33,027 nt of DNA from Halovivax sp. (GTDB lineage Archaea > Halobacteriota > Halobacteria > Halobacteriales > Natrialbaceae). The notes beneath the pieces are model-generated. The model ran no database searches. It worked only from the letters and a program-made list of their open reading frames with translations, and was not told the origin of the DNA. The stretch is taken from NCBI GenBank assembly GCA_007119345.1, contig SKPV01000025.1, forward strand, positions 1 to 33,027, written 5' to 3'. How positions within the stretch are numbered: the first letter of the stretch is position 1; each line of letters opens with the position of its first letter. The translations under genes and the position numbers were made by a program. Below, piece by piece: positions 23,793 to 31,283 of the stretch.

Positions 23793-25082
23793 TCAGATGA
23801 TGCCGAGGTAGCGCCGTTCCCAGTCGGTGACGTGGTCGTTGAACTCCCGGCGCTCGTGGCGTTTGACCGCGGTGTACGCCCGGACGAACTCCTCGCCGAG
23901 GGCCGCCGTCAGGACGTCGTCGTTCTCCAGCGCCCGGAGGGCCACCTCCGGCGAATCTTCGAGCGGCGGGCGCTGACCCGCCGCGTCACCGTCGACGGGT
24001 TCGCCCGGTTCGAGGTTCTCGCGGACGCCGTGAAATCCCGCGGCGAGCGTCGCCGCGACGACGAGGTACGGGTTGGCGTCGGCCCCGGGGATGCGATTTT
24101 CGATCCGGAGCGGACCGGATTCGGGGACGCGGACGGCCGCCGTGCGGTTGTTGTAGCCCCACGACCTCGTGTACGGCGAGAAGCTTCCCGGAGCGAACCG
24201 CTTGAACGAGTTGATGGTCGGACAGCCGAGGGCGACCAGCGAGTCGGCGTGTTCGAGGAGGCCGGCGACGAACGCCCGTCCCGTCCCGGAGAGTTCGCCT
24301 TCGTCGGCGAAGGCGTTGTCCTCGCCGTCGAACGCCGAGACGTGCAGGTGGAAGCCGTTCGCGGAGGCGCCGGTGAACGGCACGGCCATGAACGTGCCCG
24401 TGAGGTCCTCCGCCTCGGCGGCCCGCTTGACGAGTTCGCGGAAGGTGAACGCCCGATCCGCGGCCCGCATCGGCCCGCCGTGTTCGAAGAGCACCTCGAA
24501 CTGTCCCGCGCCGTACTCGTGCATCAACACCTGCAGCGGGACGTCCATCGCGTCGCTCCACGAACGGAGCCGATCGTAGACCGCGTCGGCCGCCTCCGTG
24601 GCCCGCGTGACGCACTCGTGGCTCCCGTCCGTCAGCGGTTCGACGCCGCCGTCCGTCTCGGAGAGCAGGTGGAACTCCAGTTCCGCCCCGACGCCGATAT
24701 CGAAGTCCGGCGCGTCGTCGACGATTCGGGCCAGCAGGTCGCGGGTGTACGCGCCGGCCGTCTCGCCGCGGAACGAGTACGTACAGAGGACGCGGGCGGT
24801 GCGCTCGCGCCACGGCACGATCCGGAACGTTTCGGGAACGGGGGAGAGGGTCCCGTCCGCGAAGTTGAGCGACTCGCCGAGGCCGGTCCCCTCGGGGACG
24901 TCCGTCATCGAGGAGACGCCCAACAGGAGCATGTTCATCGAGAAGCCCGTCTCGAACTTCTCGAGGAAGTAGTCGGCGTCGACGCGTTTCGAGCGGGCGA
25001 CGCCGTCTATGTCGGGGAACTCGACGATGACCTCCTCGACGTTCTCCTCTTCGACGGCTCGGGCGATGCTGTCTGCTGTCAT
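23793..25082 (-). CDS. Glutamine synthetase-family ligase 3 (PuuA/GlnA-like)
   Basis: A 429-residue glutamine synthetase-like amine ligase, more distant from ligases 1 and 2 than they are from each other. It shows EVIVEFPDIDGVARSKRV at the N-terminus, GAELEFHLLSE, MHEYGAGQFEVLFEHGGP, NGFHLHVSAFDG and RIENRIPGADANPYLV. The active-site framework is therefore intact, with conservative changes (GAELEF for GSELEF, PGADANPY for ASADANPY) that suggest another amine substrate. The frame is open far upstream, but TTTATCGC lies 24-31 bases before ATG 25082, and the extension is repeat-derived. It is divergent from oxidase 6 and followed by oxidase 5. Confidence 0.87.
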   Translation of the reverse strand: MTADSIARAVEEENVEEVIVEFPDIDGVARSKRVDADYFLEKFETGFSMNMLLLGVSSMTDVPEGTGLGESLNFADGTLSPVPETFRIVPWRERTARVLCTYSFRGETAGAYTRDLLARIVDDAPDFDIGVGAELEFHLLSETDGGVEPLTDGSHECVTRATEAADAVYDRLRSWSDAMDVPLQVLMHEYGAGQFEVLFEHGGPMRAADRAFTFRELVKRAAEAEDLTGTFMAVPFTGASANGFHLHVSAFDGEDNAFADEGELSGTGRAFVAGLLEHADSLVALGCPTINSFKRFAPGSFSPYTRSWGYNNRTAAVRVPESGPLRIENRIPGADANPYLVVAATLAAGFHGVRENLEPGEPVDGDAAGQRPPLEDSPEVALRALENDDVLTAALGEEFVRAYTAVKRHERREFNDHVTDWERRYLGII

Positions 25083-25105
25083 ATGCCACGCAGGTGCGGC
25101 AGTGG

Positions 25106-25113
25106 CGATAAAC
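25106..25113 (-). promoter_or_regulatory. TATA box for ligase 3
   Basis: The minus strand reads TTTATCGC, 24-31 bases before ATG 25082. Confidence 0.5.
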
Positions 25114-25155
25114 CTTGCCTCGATCCGCGGCCCGTCGTCGCGCTCGGTTCGTCCG

Positions 25156-25235
25156 CGTGACAGACCCGGGGCGTGGCAGACCCGGGGCGTGGCAGACTCG
25201 GGACGTGGCGAACCCGGGGCGTGACAGACCCGGGA
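25156..25235. repeat. Five 16-bp tandem units
   Basis: CGTGACAGACCCGGGG and close variants repeat exactly every 16 bases at 25156, 25172, 25188, 25204 and 25220. The CCCGGG palindrome is kept in four of five units at least in part. The array occupies the divergent region between ligase 3 and oxidase 6 (25083-25340), upstream of both promoters. It creates spurious long open frames on both strands. Confidence 0.88.
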
Positions 25236-25340
25236 CCCCCAGTCGGCGTCTTCGAAGGAATTCGAACGCGCGCGACCCGTCGGGTGCGCCCCTGGGTAAC
25301 ACACCGTAAGAGTCAGGCTTGCCACCGTGCACATCCTCGC

Positions 25341-26498
25341 ATGGACTACGAAGTGCTCATCGTGGGCGGTGGTCTGGCGGGGGTCAGCGCGGCGCGCGAA
25401 CTCGCCCCCGACCACGACGTCGCGGTGCTGGAATCCGATCAGATCGCGAGCGGCGCCACCGGCTACGCGTCCGGACTGGTGACCGTCGTCGCCGACTGGC
25501 CGGGCCAACCGAAGGCGGCGCGGTACTCGATCGACTTCTTCAGGGAGTACGACGGGACGGGCGAGTTCGCGTTTCACGAGCGTCCGTTCGTCCAGCTTCG
25601 GACCGACCCCGACGCTGGCGGACTGCGAGAGGAGGCCGCCGGATTCCGCGAGCGCGGGTTCGACGTGACCGCTCACGACGCCGAGACGCTCGAGGACCGT
25701 TTCCCGGACGTGTTCGACGTCGCCGATCACACCGGGGCGGTGGTGATCGACGATGCGGGCTGGGTCGATCCGTACACGTACGCCACCTCGCTCGCCGCCG
25801 ACGCCGCCGACGCGGGCGCCGACGTCCGGACGGGCGTCGAGGTGACGGACCTGCGCGTCGCGGACGGCCGGGTCCGCGGGGTCGAAACGTCGGAGGGCGA
25901 GGTCGCCGCCGAGACGGTGGTCGTCGCGGCGGGCTGGCGCACCCCGGATCTCGCGGGCGTCGAGATGCCGGTGCGACCGTTCAGATACCAGACGGCGAAC
26001 CTCGACACCGGCGCCGACGTCGCCGACTACCCGATCGCGTGGGATCAGGAGTCGCGGCTCTACTGGCGTCCCGAGCGCAACGGATCACTACACGTCGGCG
26101 GCAGCGCCTACTACGTGACCGATCCCGGTTCGATCCGTTCGGCGACCACGGAGGGCTTCCAGCGGCTCCTCGCCGGCACCGTTCCCGCCCGGCTCCCCGA
26201 ACTGGCCGATGCGCGCGTCGTGGGCGACGGCACCTGCCCGACCGGCGACGCCGCCACGCCGGACCACCTGCCGGTAATCGACGCGCCCGCCGAGGGGCCC
26301 GCGGGGCTGGTGGTCGCGACGGGTCTCCACGGCTTCGGTATCATGGCCGGGCCGGCGATCGGTCGGGCGATCCGGGCTCGGGTGACGGCTGAGGAGACGC
26401 GATTCCCGCTCGCGCCGTTCCGACTCGATCGGTTCGACCCCGACCCGTCGTGGGCGTTCCCGTACATCTCGCCCTCGGCGGCCGAGACCGGCCCATAG
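25341..26498 (+). CDS. FAD-dependent oxidoreductase 6 (DAO/PuuB-like)
   Basis: A 385-residue DAO-superfamily oxidase. VLIVGGGLAGVSAARELAPD lies at residues 5-24, GWVDPYTYATSL in the middle, and VRPFRYQ follows. GTCPTGDAATPDHLP resembles oxidase 5, and the C-terminal lobe is LVVATGLHGFGIMAGPAIG. The start at ATG 25341 begins the family homology; the upstream open frame comes from the repeat array. It is divergently transcribed from ligase 3, making an oxidase-ligase-oxidase block with gene 5. No clear TATA box was found; the A/T content at 25304-25315 is only weakly suggestive. A small hairpin with a T-rich tail follows the stop. Confidence 0.88.
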   Translation: MDYEVLIVGGGLAGVSAARELAPDHDVAVLESDQIASGATGYASGLVTVVADWPGQPKAARYSIDFFREYDGTGEFAFHERPFVQLRTDPDAGGLREEAAGFRERGFDVTAHDAETLEDRFPDVFDVADHTGAVVIDDAGWVDPYTYATSLAADAADAGADVRTGVEVTDLRVADGRVRGVETSEGEVAAETVVVAAGWRTPDLAGVEMPVRPFRYQTANLDTGADVADYPIAWDQESRLYWRPERNGSLHVGGSAYYVTDPGSIRSATTEGFQRLLAGTVPARLPELADARVVGDGTCPTGDAATPDHLPVIDAPAEGPAGLVVATGLHGFGIMAGPAIGRAIRARVTAEETRFPLAPFRLDRFDPDPSWAFPYISPSAAETGP

Positions 26499-26502
26499 CG
26501 GA

Positions 26503-26515
26503 CGTCCCGAGGACG
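26503..26515 (+). terminator. Small hairpin with T-rich tail after oxidase 6
   Basis: CGTCC, loop CGA, GGACG, followed by ATTTCTC, five bases after the stop. Confidence 0.4.
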
Positions 26516-26740
26516 ATTTCTCGACGGAGTGACCCGAGCGTCGAACCGATGGAGGGATCTTCGTGATTCGATCCTCTCGCCCCGTCATCACTCCGGTATC
26601 GGGGCTCGCCCACCCCGTGGAGCACGCGGACTCCGCCGTCGGTGAACGCGGAGACCCAATCGTCAACGCCGGACGCTCGGTCCTCGAAAGTGTTCGACGC
26701 ACTCTCGTAATAGTTCGGCGAGACTGGTCCGAAACTCCGT
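26516..26740 (-). other. Intergenic stretch with a possible gene remnant
   Basis: The 325 bases between oxidase 6 and aminotransferase 3 hold no intact gene. On the minus strand one frame, preceded by a TGA and lacking a good start, reads protein-like with strong G/C third positions (for example DDWVSAFTDGGVRVLHGVGE). It then runs into the oxidase 6 gene on the opposite strand. It may be the decayed end of a lost gene; I do not recognise it, and chance is possible in such GC-rich DNA. Confidence 0.2.
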
Positions 26741-26745
26741 CACTA

Positions 26746-26760
26746 TAGAATTATGTTCTA
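26746..26760. promoter_or_regulatory. Candidate operator TAGAATTATGTTCTA
   Basis: A 5-bp perfect inverted repeat with a TTATG spacer, about 70 bases before ATG 26824. Its core matches the operator between Lrp and the aldehyde dehydrogenase at 11 of 13 bases, the differences being C/T changes that keep the dyad. Confidence 0.45.
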
Positions 26761-26793
26761 ATACAGGTCCTTGTCCTCGAACCACCATCAACA

Positions 26794-26800
26794 TTTAATA
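26794..26800 (+). promoter_or_regulatory. TATA box for aminotransferase 3
   Basis: TTTAATA, 24-30 bases before ATG 26824. Confidence 0.55.
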
Positions 26801-26823
26801 GACCGGGGACGATTCTCACCGCT

Positions 26824-28176
26824 ATGGATCTCTGGGACGAGACGGAAGCGAGATACCGCGAACGGACTCCGACGAGCCGGCGGACGTACGAGTCTCTGCG
26901 GAGCGTCGTCCCCGCGGGCGTGGCCAGCACCTATCGCGCCTTCGAGCCGTACCCGATGGTCATCGACCGTGCGGACGGCCCGTACCTCTACGACGTCGAC
27001 GACAACCGATACCTCGACTACGACCTGAACAACGGCGCGGGGATGGTCGGACACAACCACCCGGCGGTGACCGAGGCGGTCCGCGACCAGCTCGAACGGG
27101 GGACGCTCTACACGCACCCCCACGAGTTGCTCGGCGACGCCGCGAGGGAGATCGCGGACCGGTGGGACGCGATCGACCTCGTCCGGTTCACGAACAGCGG
27201 GACCGAGACGACGATGCACGCGATCCGCGTCGCTCGGGCCTACAGCGGCCGAGACAAGCTGCTCAAGATCGAGGGATCGTATCACGGCTGTCACGACTCG
27301 GTGTTGGTGAGCAAGGCGGTTCCGTCCCACAAACTCGGCCACCCGAAGCGCCCCGCGACCGTGATCGAGAGCGACGGCGTCCCGTCGGCGATCGCGGACA
27401 CCGTCGAGGTCGCCCCCTGGAACGACCTGGAGGCCGTCGAGGAGATCATGCGCGAGAACGTCAACGAGATCGGCGCGCTCGTCGTCGAACCGATCGTGAT
27501 GAACGTCGGGATGACCCAGCCCCACGGCGAGTTCCTGCAGGGGCTGCGCGAACTTTGCGACGAGTACCAGGTCCCCTACATCTTCGACGAGGTCAAGACC
27601 GGCGTGAAGGTCGCACCCGGCGGGGCCGCCGAGTACTACGGGGTGGAGCCCGACCTCGTGGCGATGGCCAAGAGCATCGGCGGGAACTACCCGGTCGGCG
27701 CCTTCGGCGGGCGCGAGGAGATCATGCGCGAGATCGAGGACGGTGCGGCTCACTTCGGCACGTACAACGGCAACCCGCTCGCGCTGCGCGCGCTCGTGAC
27801 CACGCTCCGCGAGGTGTTGACCGAAGACGCCTACGCCCACGTCGACGAGCTGGGCGAACGCCTCGCCGCCGGCTACGAGGAGATCATGGCCGACGCGGGA
27901 CTCGTCGGCCGCGTCGAGCACGTCAACTCCCAGGGGATCGTCGTCTTCACCGACGAGGAGCTGGCGAACTACCGCGACTTCGACCGCCACGTCGACGTCG
28001 ACTTCCACGAGAACTACTGGTTCGAGATGCTCGACCGGGGCGTGATTCCCCATCCCCACCACGCCTCCCAACAGTGGACGATCAGCGTCCAGCACGAGCG
28101 CGAGCACGTCGACGAGCACCTCGACGCGTTCGCGGACGTCGCGCCGCTGCTCGCCGAGCGCCAGAACACCTCCTGA
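26824..28176 (+). CDS. Class III PLP aminotransferase, glutamate-1-semialdehyde aminomutase-like (3)
   Basis: A 450-residue class III PLP enzyme related to aminotransferase 1 and glutamate-1-semialdehyde aminomutases. TNSGTETTMHAIRVARAY binds the cofactor phosphate, GSYHGCHDSVLVS follows, YIFDEVKTG carries D255, and VAMAKSIGGNYPVGAFGG carries the Schiff-base Lys K283. Substrate-side segments differ from aminotransferase 1, and the C-terminal region HPHHASQQWTIS is distinctive, so a different amino donor is likely. A catabolic transaminase in the amine pathway is inferred from context. A TATA box at leaderless distance fixes the start. It converges with the split-barrel gene across a 136-base gap in which I see nothing. 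Confidence 0.9.
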   Translation: MDLWDETEARYRERTPTSRRTYESLRSVVPAGVASTYRAFEPYPMVIDRADGPYLYDVDDNRYLDYDLNNGAGMVGHNHPAVTEAVRDQLERGTLYTHPHELLGDAAREIADRWDAIDLVRFTNSGTETTMHAIRVARAYSGRDKLLKIEGSYHGCHDSVLVSKAVPSHKLGHPKRPATVIESDGVPSAIADTVEVAPWNDLEAVEEIMRENVNEIGALVVEPIVMNVGMTQPHGEFLQGLRELCDEYQVPYIFDEVKTGVKVAPGGAAEYYGVEPDLVAMAKSIGGNYPVGAFGGREEIMREIEDGAAHFGTYNGNPLALRALVTTLREVLTEDAYAHVDELGERLAAGYEEIMADAGLVGRVEHVNSQGIVVFTDEELANYRDFDRHVDVDFHENYWFEMLDRGVIPHPHHASQQWTISVQHEREHVDEHLDAFADVAPLLAERQNTS

Positions 28177-28312
28177 AGCGACGGGCTGTCACCCTGCATT
28201 CCGTCGAACGCCGGGTAGAACGCCTTCCTCGAGATCGGTGCGAGTCGGGGGTTCGACGCCGTCGGACGCTTCGAACCGTGACACGACCGGCCTCGAATGG
28301 AGGTTCGGATAC

Positions 28313-28888
28313 TCACTCGGACTCTCGGACGGACTCCAGCTCGTAGGCGTCGGGATGGTCCGGGGGCTCCTCTCCCTTCTTCGCGCTCCAGGAATCCACG
28401 CCGAACCGGTACACTGCAGTCCGGTCGATCGATTCGTCGCTCATCTCGTCGTAGTCCTTCCCGGGCGAGAGGTGCGGGGCGAACTTCTCCATGAACCGCC
28501 CCAGCACCCGGTGTTTCTCGGCGAAGTCGTTCGATACTTCGACGGTCCCGTACGCGACCACGCTCGCGTACTCGACGGTGAAATCGACGGGCCGATCCGC
28601 CGGGACGAATCGCCCCATCCGGCTCGTGGTGAAACACGCCGGAACCTCGCCCTCGCGGTCGACGATATCGTAGGATCGACCGCCCTGGGCCCCGTGGAGG
28701 TAGATGGCACCGTCCCGATCGTCGTAGACGAACAGCTGCGTCACGAGGTGTGGGCTCCCCTCGTCGACGAGACCGAGCACTCCCGACTCCTGATCGGCCA
28801 GAAATTCGAGCATCCACTCCCGGTCGTCGACTGCCAGACCCTGGTAGCGAATTTCGTCGGAGACGATTCGTGGGGAATCCTCGGACAT
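28313..28888 (-). CDS. Pyridoxamine-5'-phosphate-oxidase-like FMN-binding split-barrel protein
   Basis: A 191-residue protein of the split beta-barrel flavin-binding superfamily, NimA/pyridoxamine-oxidase-like. Typical segments are MLEFLADQESGVLGLVDEG, then PHLVTQLFVYDD, then IYLHGAQGGRSYDIV, followed by ACFTTSRMGRFVP and VVAYGTVEV. Members bind FMN or F420 and reduce or protect against small molecules; the role here is unknown. The open frame extends far upstream, but that part is encoded by a 20-bp repeat array. ATG 28888 with the natural MSEDSPRIVSDEI start is preferred. It could supply flavin chemistry to the neighbours or be unrelated. Confidence 0.8.
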   Translation of the reverse strand: MSEDSPRIVSDEIRYQGLAVDDREWMLEFLADQESGVLGLVDEGSPHLVTQLFVYDDRDGAIYLHGAQGGRSYDIVDREGEVPACFTTSRMGRFVPADRPVDFTVEYASVVAYGTVEVSNDFAEKHRVLGRFMEKFAPHLSPGKDYDEMSDESIDRTAVYRFGVDSWSAKKGEEPPDHPDAYELESVRESE

Positions 28889-28970
28889 AGCCTTCGATGA
28901 CCGCGCTCCCGCAAAATCGTTCCGTCCACGAACCGTCTCTCCTCGAGCGCGGGCTGGGAGGAGACGATCG

Positions 28971-29127
28971 TCGTCGAGGGGTCGCTCTCGTTGTCGAGGG
29001 GTCGCTCTCGTTGTCGAGGGGTCGCTCTCGTCGTCGGCGGGTCGCTCTCGTCGTCGACGGATCGCTTTCGGTGTCGACGGGTCGCTCTCGTCGTCGGCGG
29101 GTCGCTCTCGTCGTCGACGGGTCGCTC
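28971..29127. repeat. About eight 20-bp tandem units
   Basis: GTCGCTCTCG alternates with TCGTCGACGG or close variants (for example TTGTCGAGGG, TCGTCGGCGG) in exact 20-base register from 28971 to 29127. Period 20 is not a multiple of three, so a repeated peptide is not being maintained. It fills most of the divergent region between the split-barrel gene and the tungsten enzyme (28889-29271), which otherwise holds only the TATA box at 29242. Confidence 0.88.
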
Positions 29128-29241
29128 CGTCGTCACGAGGACGAAGACGCACCCGGGGGTCGCCGGTCACCGATCCTCACGTTTCCGACGAGGGAGAATC
29201 GATGGCCGCCTGCGGATCGATACGCACCCGTGGAATACCTA

Positions 29242-29247
29242 TTTATG
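29242..29247 (+). promoter_or_regulatory. TATA box for the tungsten oxidoreductase
   Basis: TTTATG, 25-30 bases before ATG 29272. It overlaps an in-frame ATG at 29245 that is therefore unlikely to be the start. Confidence 0.5.
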
Positions 29248-29271
29248 GGATCCCTGAGTATCTATTCAACT

Positions 29272-31125
29272 ATGTCTCAGTCGATCACGGAGCGCCCTGA
29301 ACAAGTGACGGAGTTAACCAAATTACTTCGGGTGAATTTAAGCGAACGCAGCATCCAGGTCGAAGAAATTTCGAAGGAGTATCGCGACAAGTTCGTCTCG
29401 GGGAAGGGCCTCGGGGCGGCGCTCCTCCTGGACGAGGTCGACGCCGGGGTCGACCCGCTCTCGCCCGAGAACAACCTGTACTTCATGTTCGGTCCGATCA
29501 CCGGGTTCGCCCCGGGAACGTCCCGGTACGCGGCGATCACGAAATCTCCGCTCACCGGCACCTTCGTCGACTCCTACTCGGGGGGACACTTCCCGACCAT
29601 GGTCCGCTACGCGCTCCCGGACTTCCTGGCCGTCGCCTTCGAAGGGGTCGCCGACGACCCGGTCGCGCTCCGGATCACCGAGGACGAGGTCGCTCTCGAG
29701 GATGCGACGGATCTCTGGGGAGCGGACACGAAAGAGACCGCGCGCCACTTCTCGGGCAGGAACACGAAGGTGGCCTGCATCGGTCCGGCGGGCGAAAACC
29801 GGGTGAAGTTCGCCACCATCACGAGCGACGAGGGGACCCACCACGCCGGCCGGGGCGGCGTCGGAGCGGTGATGGGTTCGAAGAACCTCAAGGCCGTCGT
29901 GGCCACGGGCAACGCGCCGCCTGCGGCCCCCGACATTCAGGAACTGAAGGTCGAACACACCCAGCGCCTCGGGACGTCCGAGGAGGTGTCGTGGGCCCGA
30001 AACGGCGGCACCCAGCTCATCGTCGACTGGACCCAGGAGGTCGGCGCCCTCCCGTCGCACAACTGGACGCGCGGGACGATCGACGACGCGGACGATCTCA
30101 ACATCGACGCGTTTTCGGCCGGTCACGTGGGGACGGACTCGTGTTTCGGCTGTCCGGTCGCCTGCGGGCACGTCGTCGACTTCGAGGACAGCGGCGTCGA
30201 CGGGTCGTTCAAGGGGGCGAGCGTCGACTGGGGTCCCGAGTACGAGACCATCGGCATGATGGGCGCCAACACGGACATCACGAACGTGACCGAGGTGACC
30301 GAGCTCGCGAATCTCGCGGACACGCTCGGCATGGACACCATCTCGCTCGGCAACGTACTCTCCTGGTTGATGGAGGTCGCCGAGCGGGGACTCGTCGAGA
30401 GCGACCTCTCCTGGGGCGACGCGGAGACGGCCGCCGAGATCGTCCGACGGATCGCCGTCCGCGACGGGATCGGCGACGCGCTCGCGGAGGGAACGGCGGG
30501 TGCCGCCGAGATCCTCTGTGACGGGCATCCCGACGCGAGGGAGGCCGCCGTCGAAGTGAAAGGGATGGAACTCCCGGCGTACGAACCCAGGGCGTCGTTC
30601 GGGATGGCGCTCGCCTACGCGACGTCCGACCGCGGGGGCTGCCACCAGCGGGCGTGGCCGATCGGCTCCGACGCCTTCGGCGGCGAGCGCGACCCGTACG
30701 ACACGGCGGGGCACGCCGCAGCCGTCGTCGAGGAACAGGACGAGAACGCGCTCACCTTCAGCATGGTCTCCTGTTCGTTCACCGCGTACAACTACGAGCG
30801 CGTCTGCGAGTGGTTGAACGTCCTCGGCTACGATCTGACGGTCGAGGAACTCCACACGATCGGCGAGCGCGCGTGGAACATGACGCGGTTGTTCAACGTC
30901 CGCGAGGGCTTCTCCCGGGAGGACGACGCGATGCCCGAGCGGTTCACCCGACCGCTCGAGTCGGGCGGTCCGGCCGACGGGAACGCGATCGACGACGCGC
31001 AGTTCGAGACGATGCTCGACGACTACTACGAGGCGCGGGGGTGGACCGACGAGGGGGTCCCGACGGCGGAAACGCTCGAGCGCCTCGAGATCGACTCGCT
31101 CGCGCCGTCCGACCGCCCGGCCTAG
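29272..31125 (+). CDS. Aldehyde:ferredoxin oxidoreductase (tungstopterin enzyme)
   Basis: A 617-residue member of the aldehyde ferredoxin oxidoreductase family, which oxidises aldehydes to acids with a tungsten-bispterin centre and passes electrons to ferredoxin. The [4Fe-4S] ligands are visible as CFGCPVAC (C291, C294, C298), with a fourth Cys at C501 in FSMVSCSF. Family-like pterin-site segments include KSPLTGTFVDSYSGGHF and AGRGGVGAVMGSKNLKAVV. The length is close to the usual 600-620 residues. In this island it could oxidise amine-derived aldehydes (aminoaldehyde or succinate semialdehyde), with ferredoxin rather than NAD as acceptor; that is inference. The start at MSQSITERP fits the TATA box. 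The frame upstream is repeat sequence. Confidence 0.9.
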   Translation: MSQSITERPEQVTELTKLLRVNLSERSIQVEEISKEYRDKFVSGKGLGAALLLDEVDAGVDPLSPENNLYFMFGPITGFAPGTSRYAAITKSPLTGTFVDSYSGGHFPTMVRYALPDFLAVAFEGVADDPVALRITEDEVALEDATDLWGADTKETARHFSGRNTKVACIGPAGENRVKFATITSDEGTHHAGRGGVGAVMGSKNLKAVVATGNAPPAAPDIQELKVEHTQRLGTSEEVSWARNGGTQLIVDWTQEVGALPSHNWTRGTIDDADDLNIDAFSAGHVGTDSCFGCPVACGHVVDFEDSGVDGSFKGASVDWGPEYETIGMMGANTDITNVTEVTELANLADTLGMDTISLGNVLSWLMEVAERGLVESDLSWGDAETAAEIVRRIAVRDGIGDALAEGTAGAAEILCDGHPDAREAAVEVKGMELPAYEPRASFGMALAYATSDRGGCHQRAWPIGSDAFGGERDPYDTAGHAAAVVEEQDENALTFSMVSCSFTAYNYERVCEWLNVLGYDLTVEELHTIGERAWNMTRLFNVREGFSREDDAMPERFTRPLESGGPADGNAIDDAQFETMLDDYYEARGWTDEGVPTAETLERLEIDSLAPSDRPA

Positions 31126-31147
31126 CGCCGCTCTCGCGCGCAACACA

Positions 31148-31283
31148 ATGACCAACCGCGTATTCCACGACGATCACGATGACCGACCGACCGCGTATTC
31201 CACGACGATCACGATGACCGACCGACCGCGTATTCCACGACGATCACGATGACCGACCGACCGCGTATTCCACGACGATCACG
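31148..31283 (+). repeat. Four tandem start-site units forming ATGA-overlapping mini-ORFs
   Basis: Units begin at 31148 (31 bases), 31179, 31214 and 31249 (35 bases each), and the agmatinase ATG at 31284 follows in the same context. Every unit starts ATGACCGAC or ATGACCAAC and ends CGACGATCACG. From ATG 31179 and 31249 the reading MTDRPRIPRRSR stops at a TGA that overlaps the next ATG (ATGA). The frame from ATG 31148 instead reads into the unit at 31214, which ends in the same way. The region is therefore a chain of potentially coupled mini-cistrons, or a multiplied promoter/start segment. No other gene is seen in 31126-31283. Confidence 0.85.

Noticed and set aside
22404..25160. Open frame of 918 codons on the plus strand
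   Set aside because: Antisense to oxidase 5 and ligase 3; its RRRQR-like repeats are just the 27-bp array read in the wrong sense.
25083..25730. N-terminal extension of ligase 3 to 645 residues
   Set aside because: The extra part overlaps the 16-bp repeats and the divergent oxidase 6 gene. The TATA box and family start point to ATG 25082.
28889..29170. N-terminal extension of the split-barrel protein with repeated RERPADDESDP-like peptide
   Set aside because: Encoded by a 20-bp array whose period shifts frame, so the peptide repeat is incidental; ATG 28888 starts the family homology.
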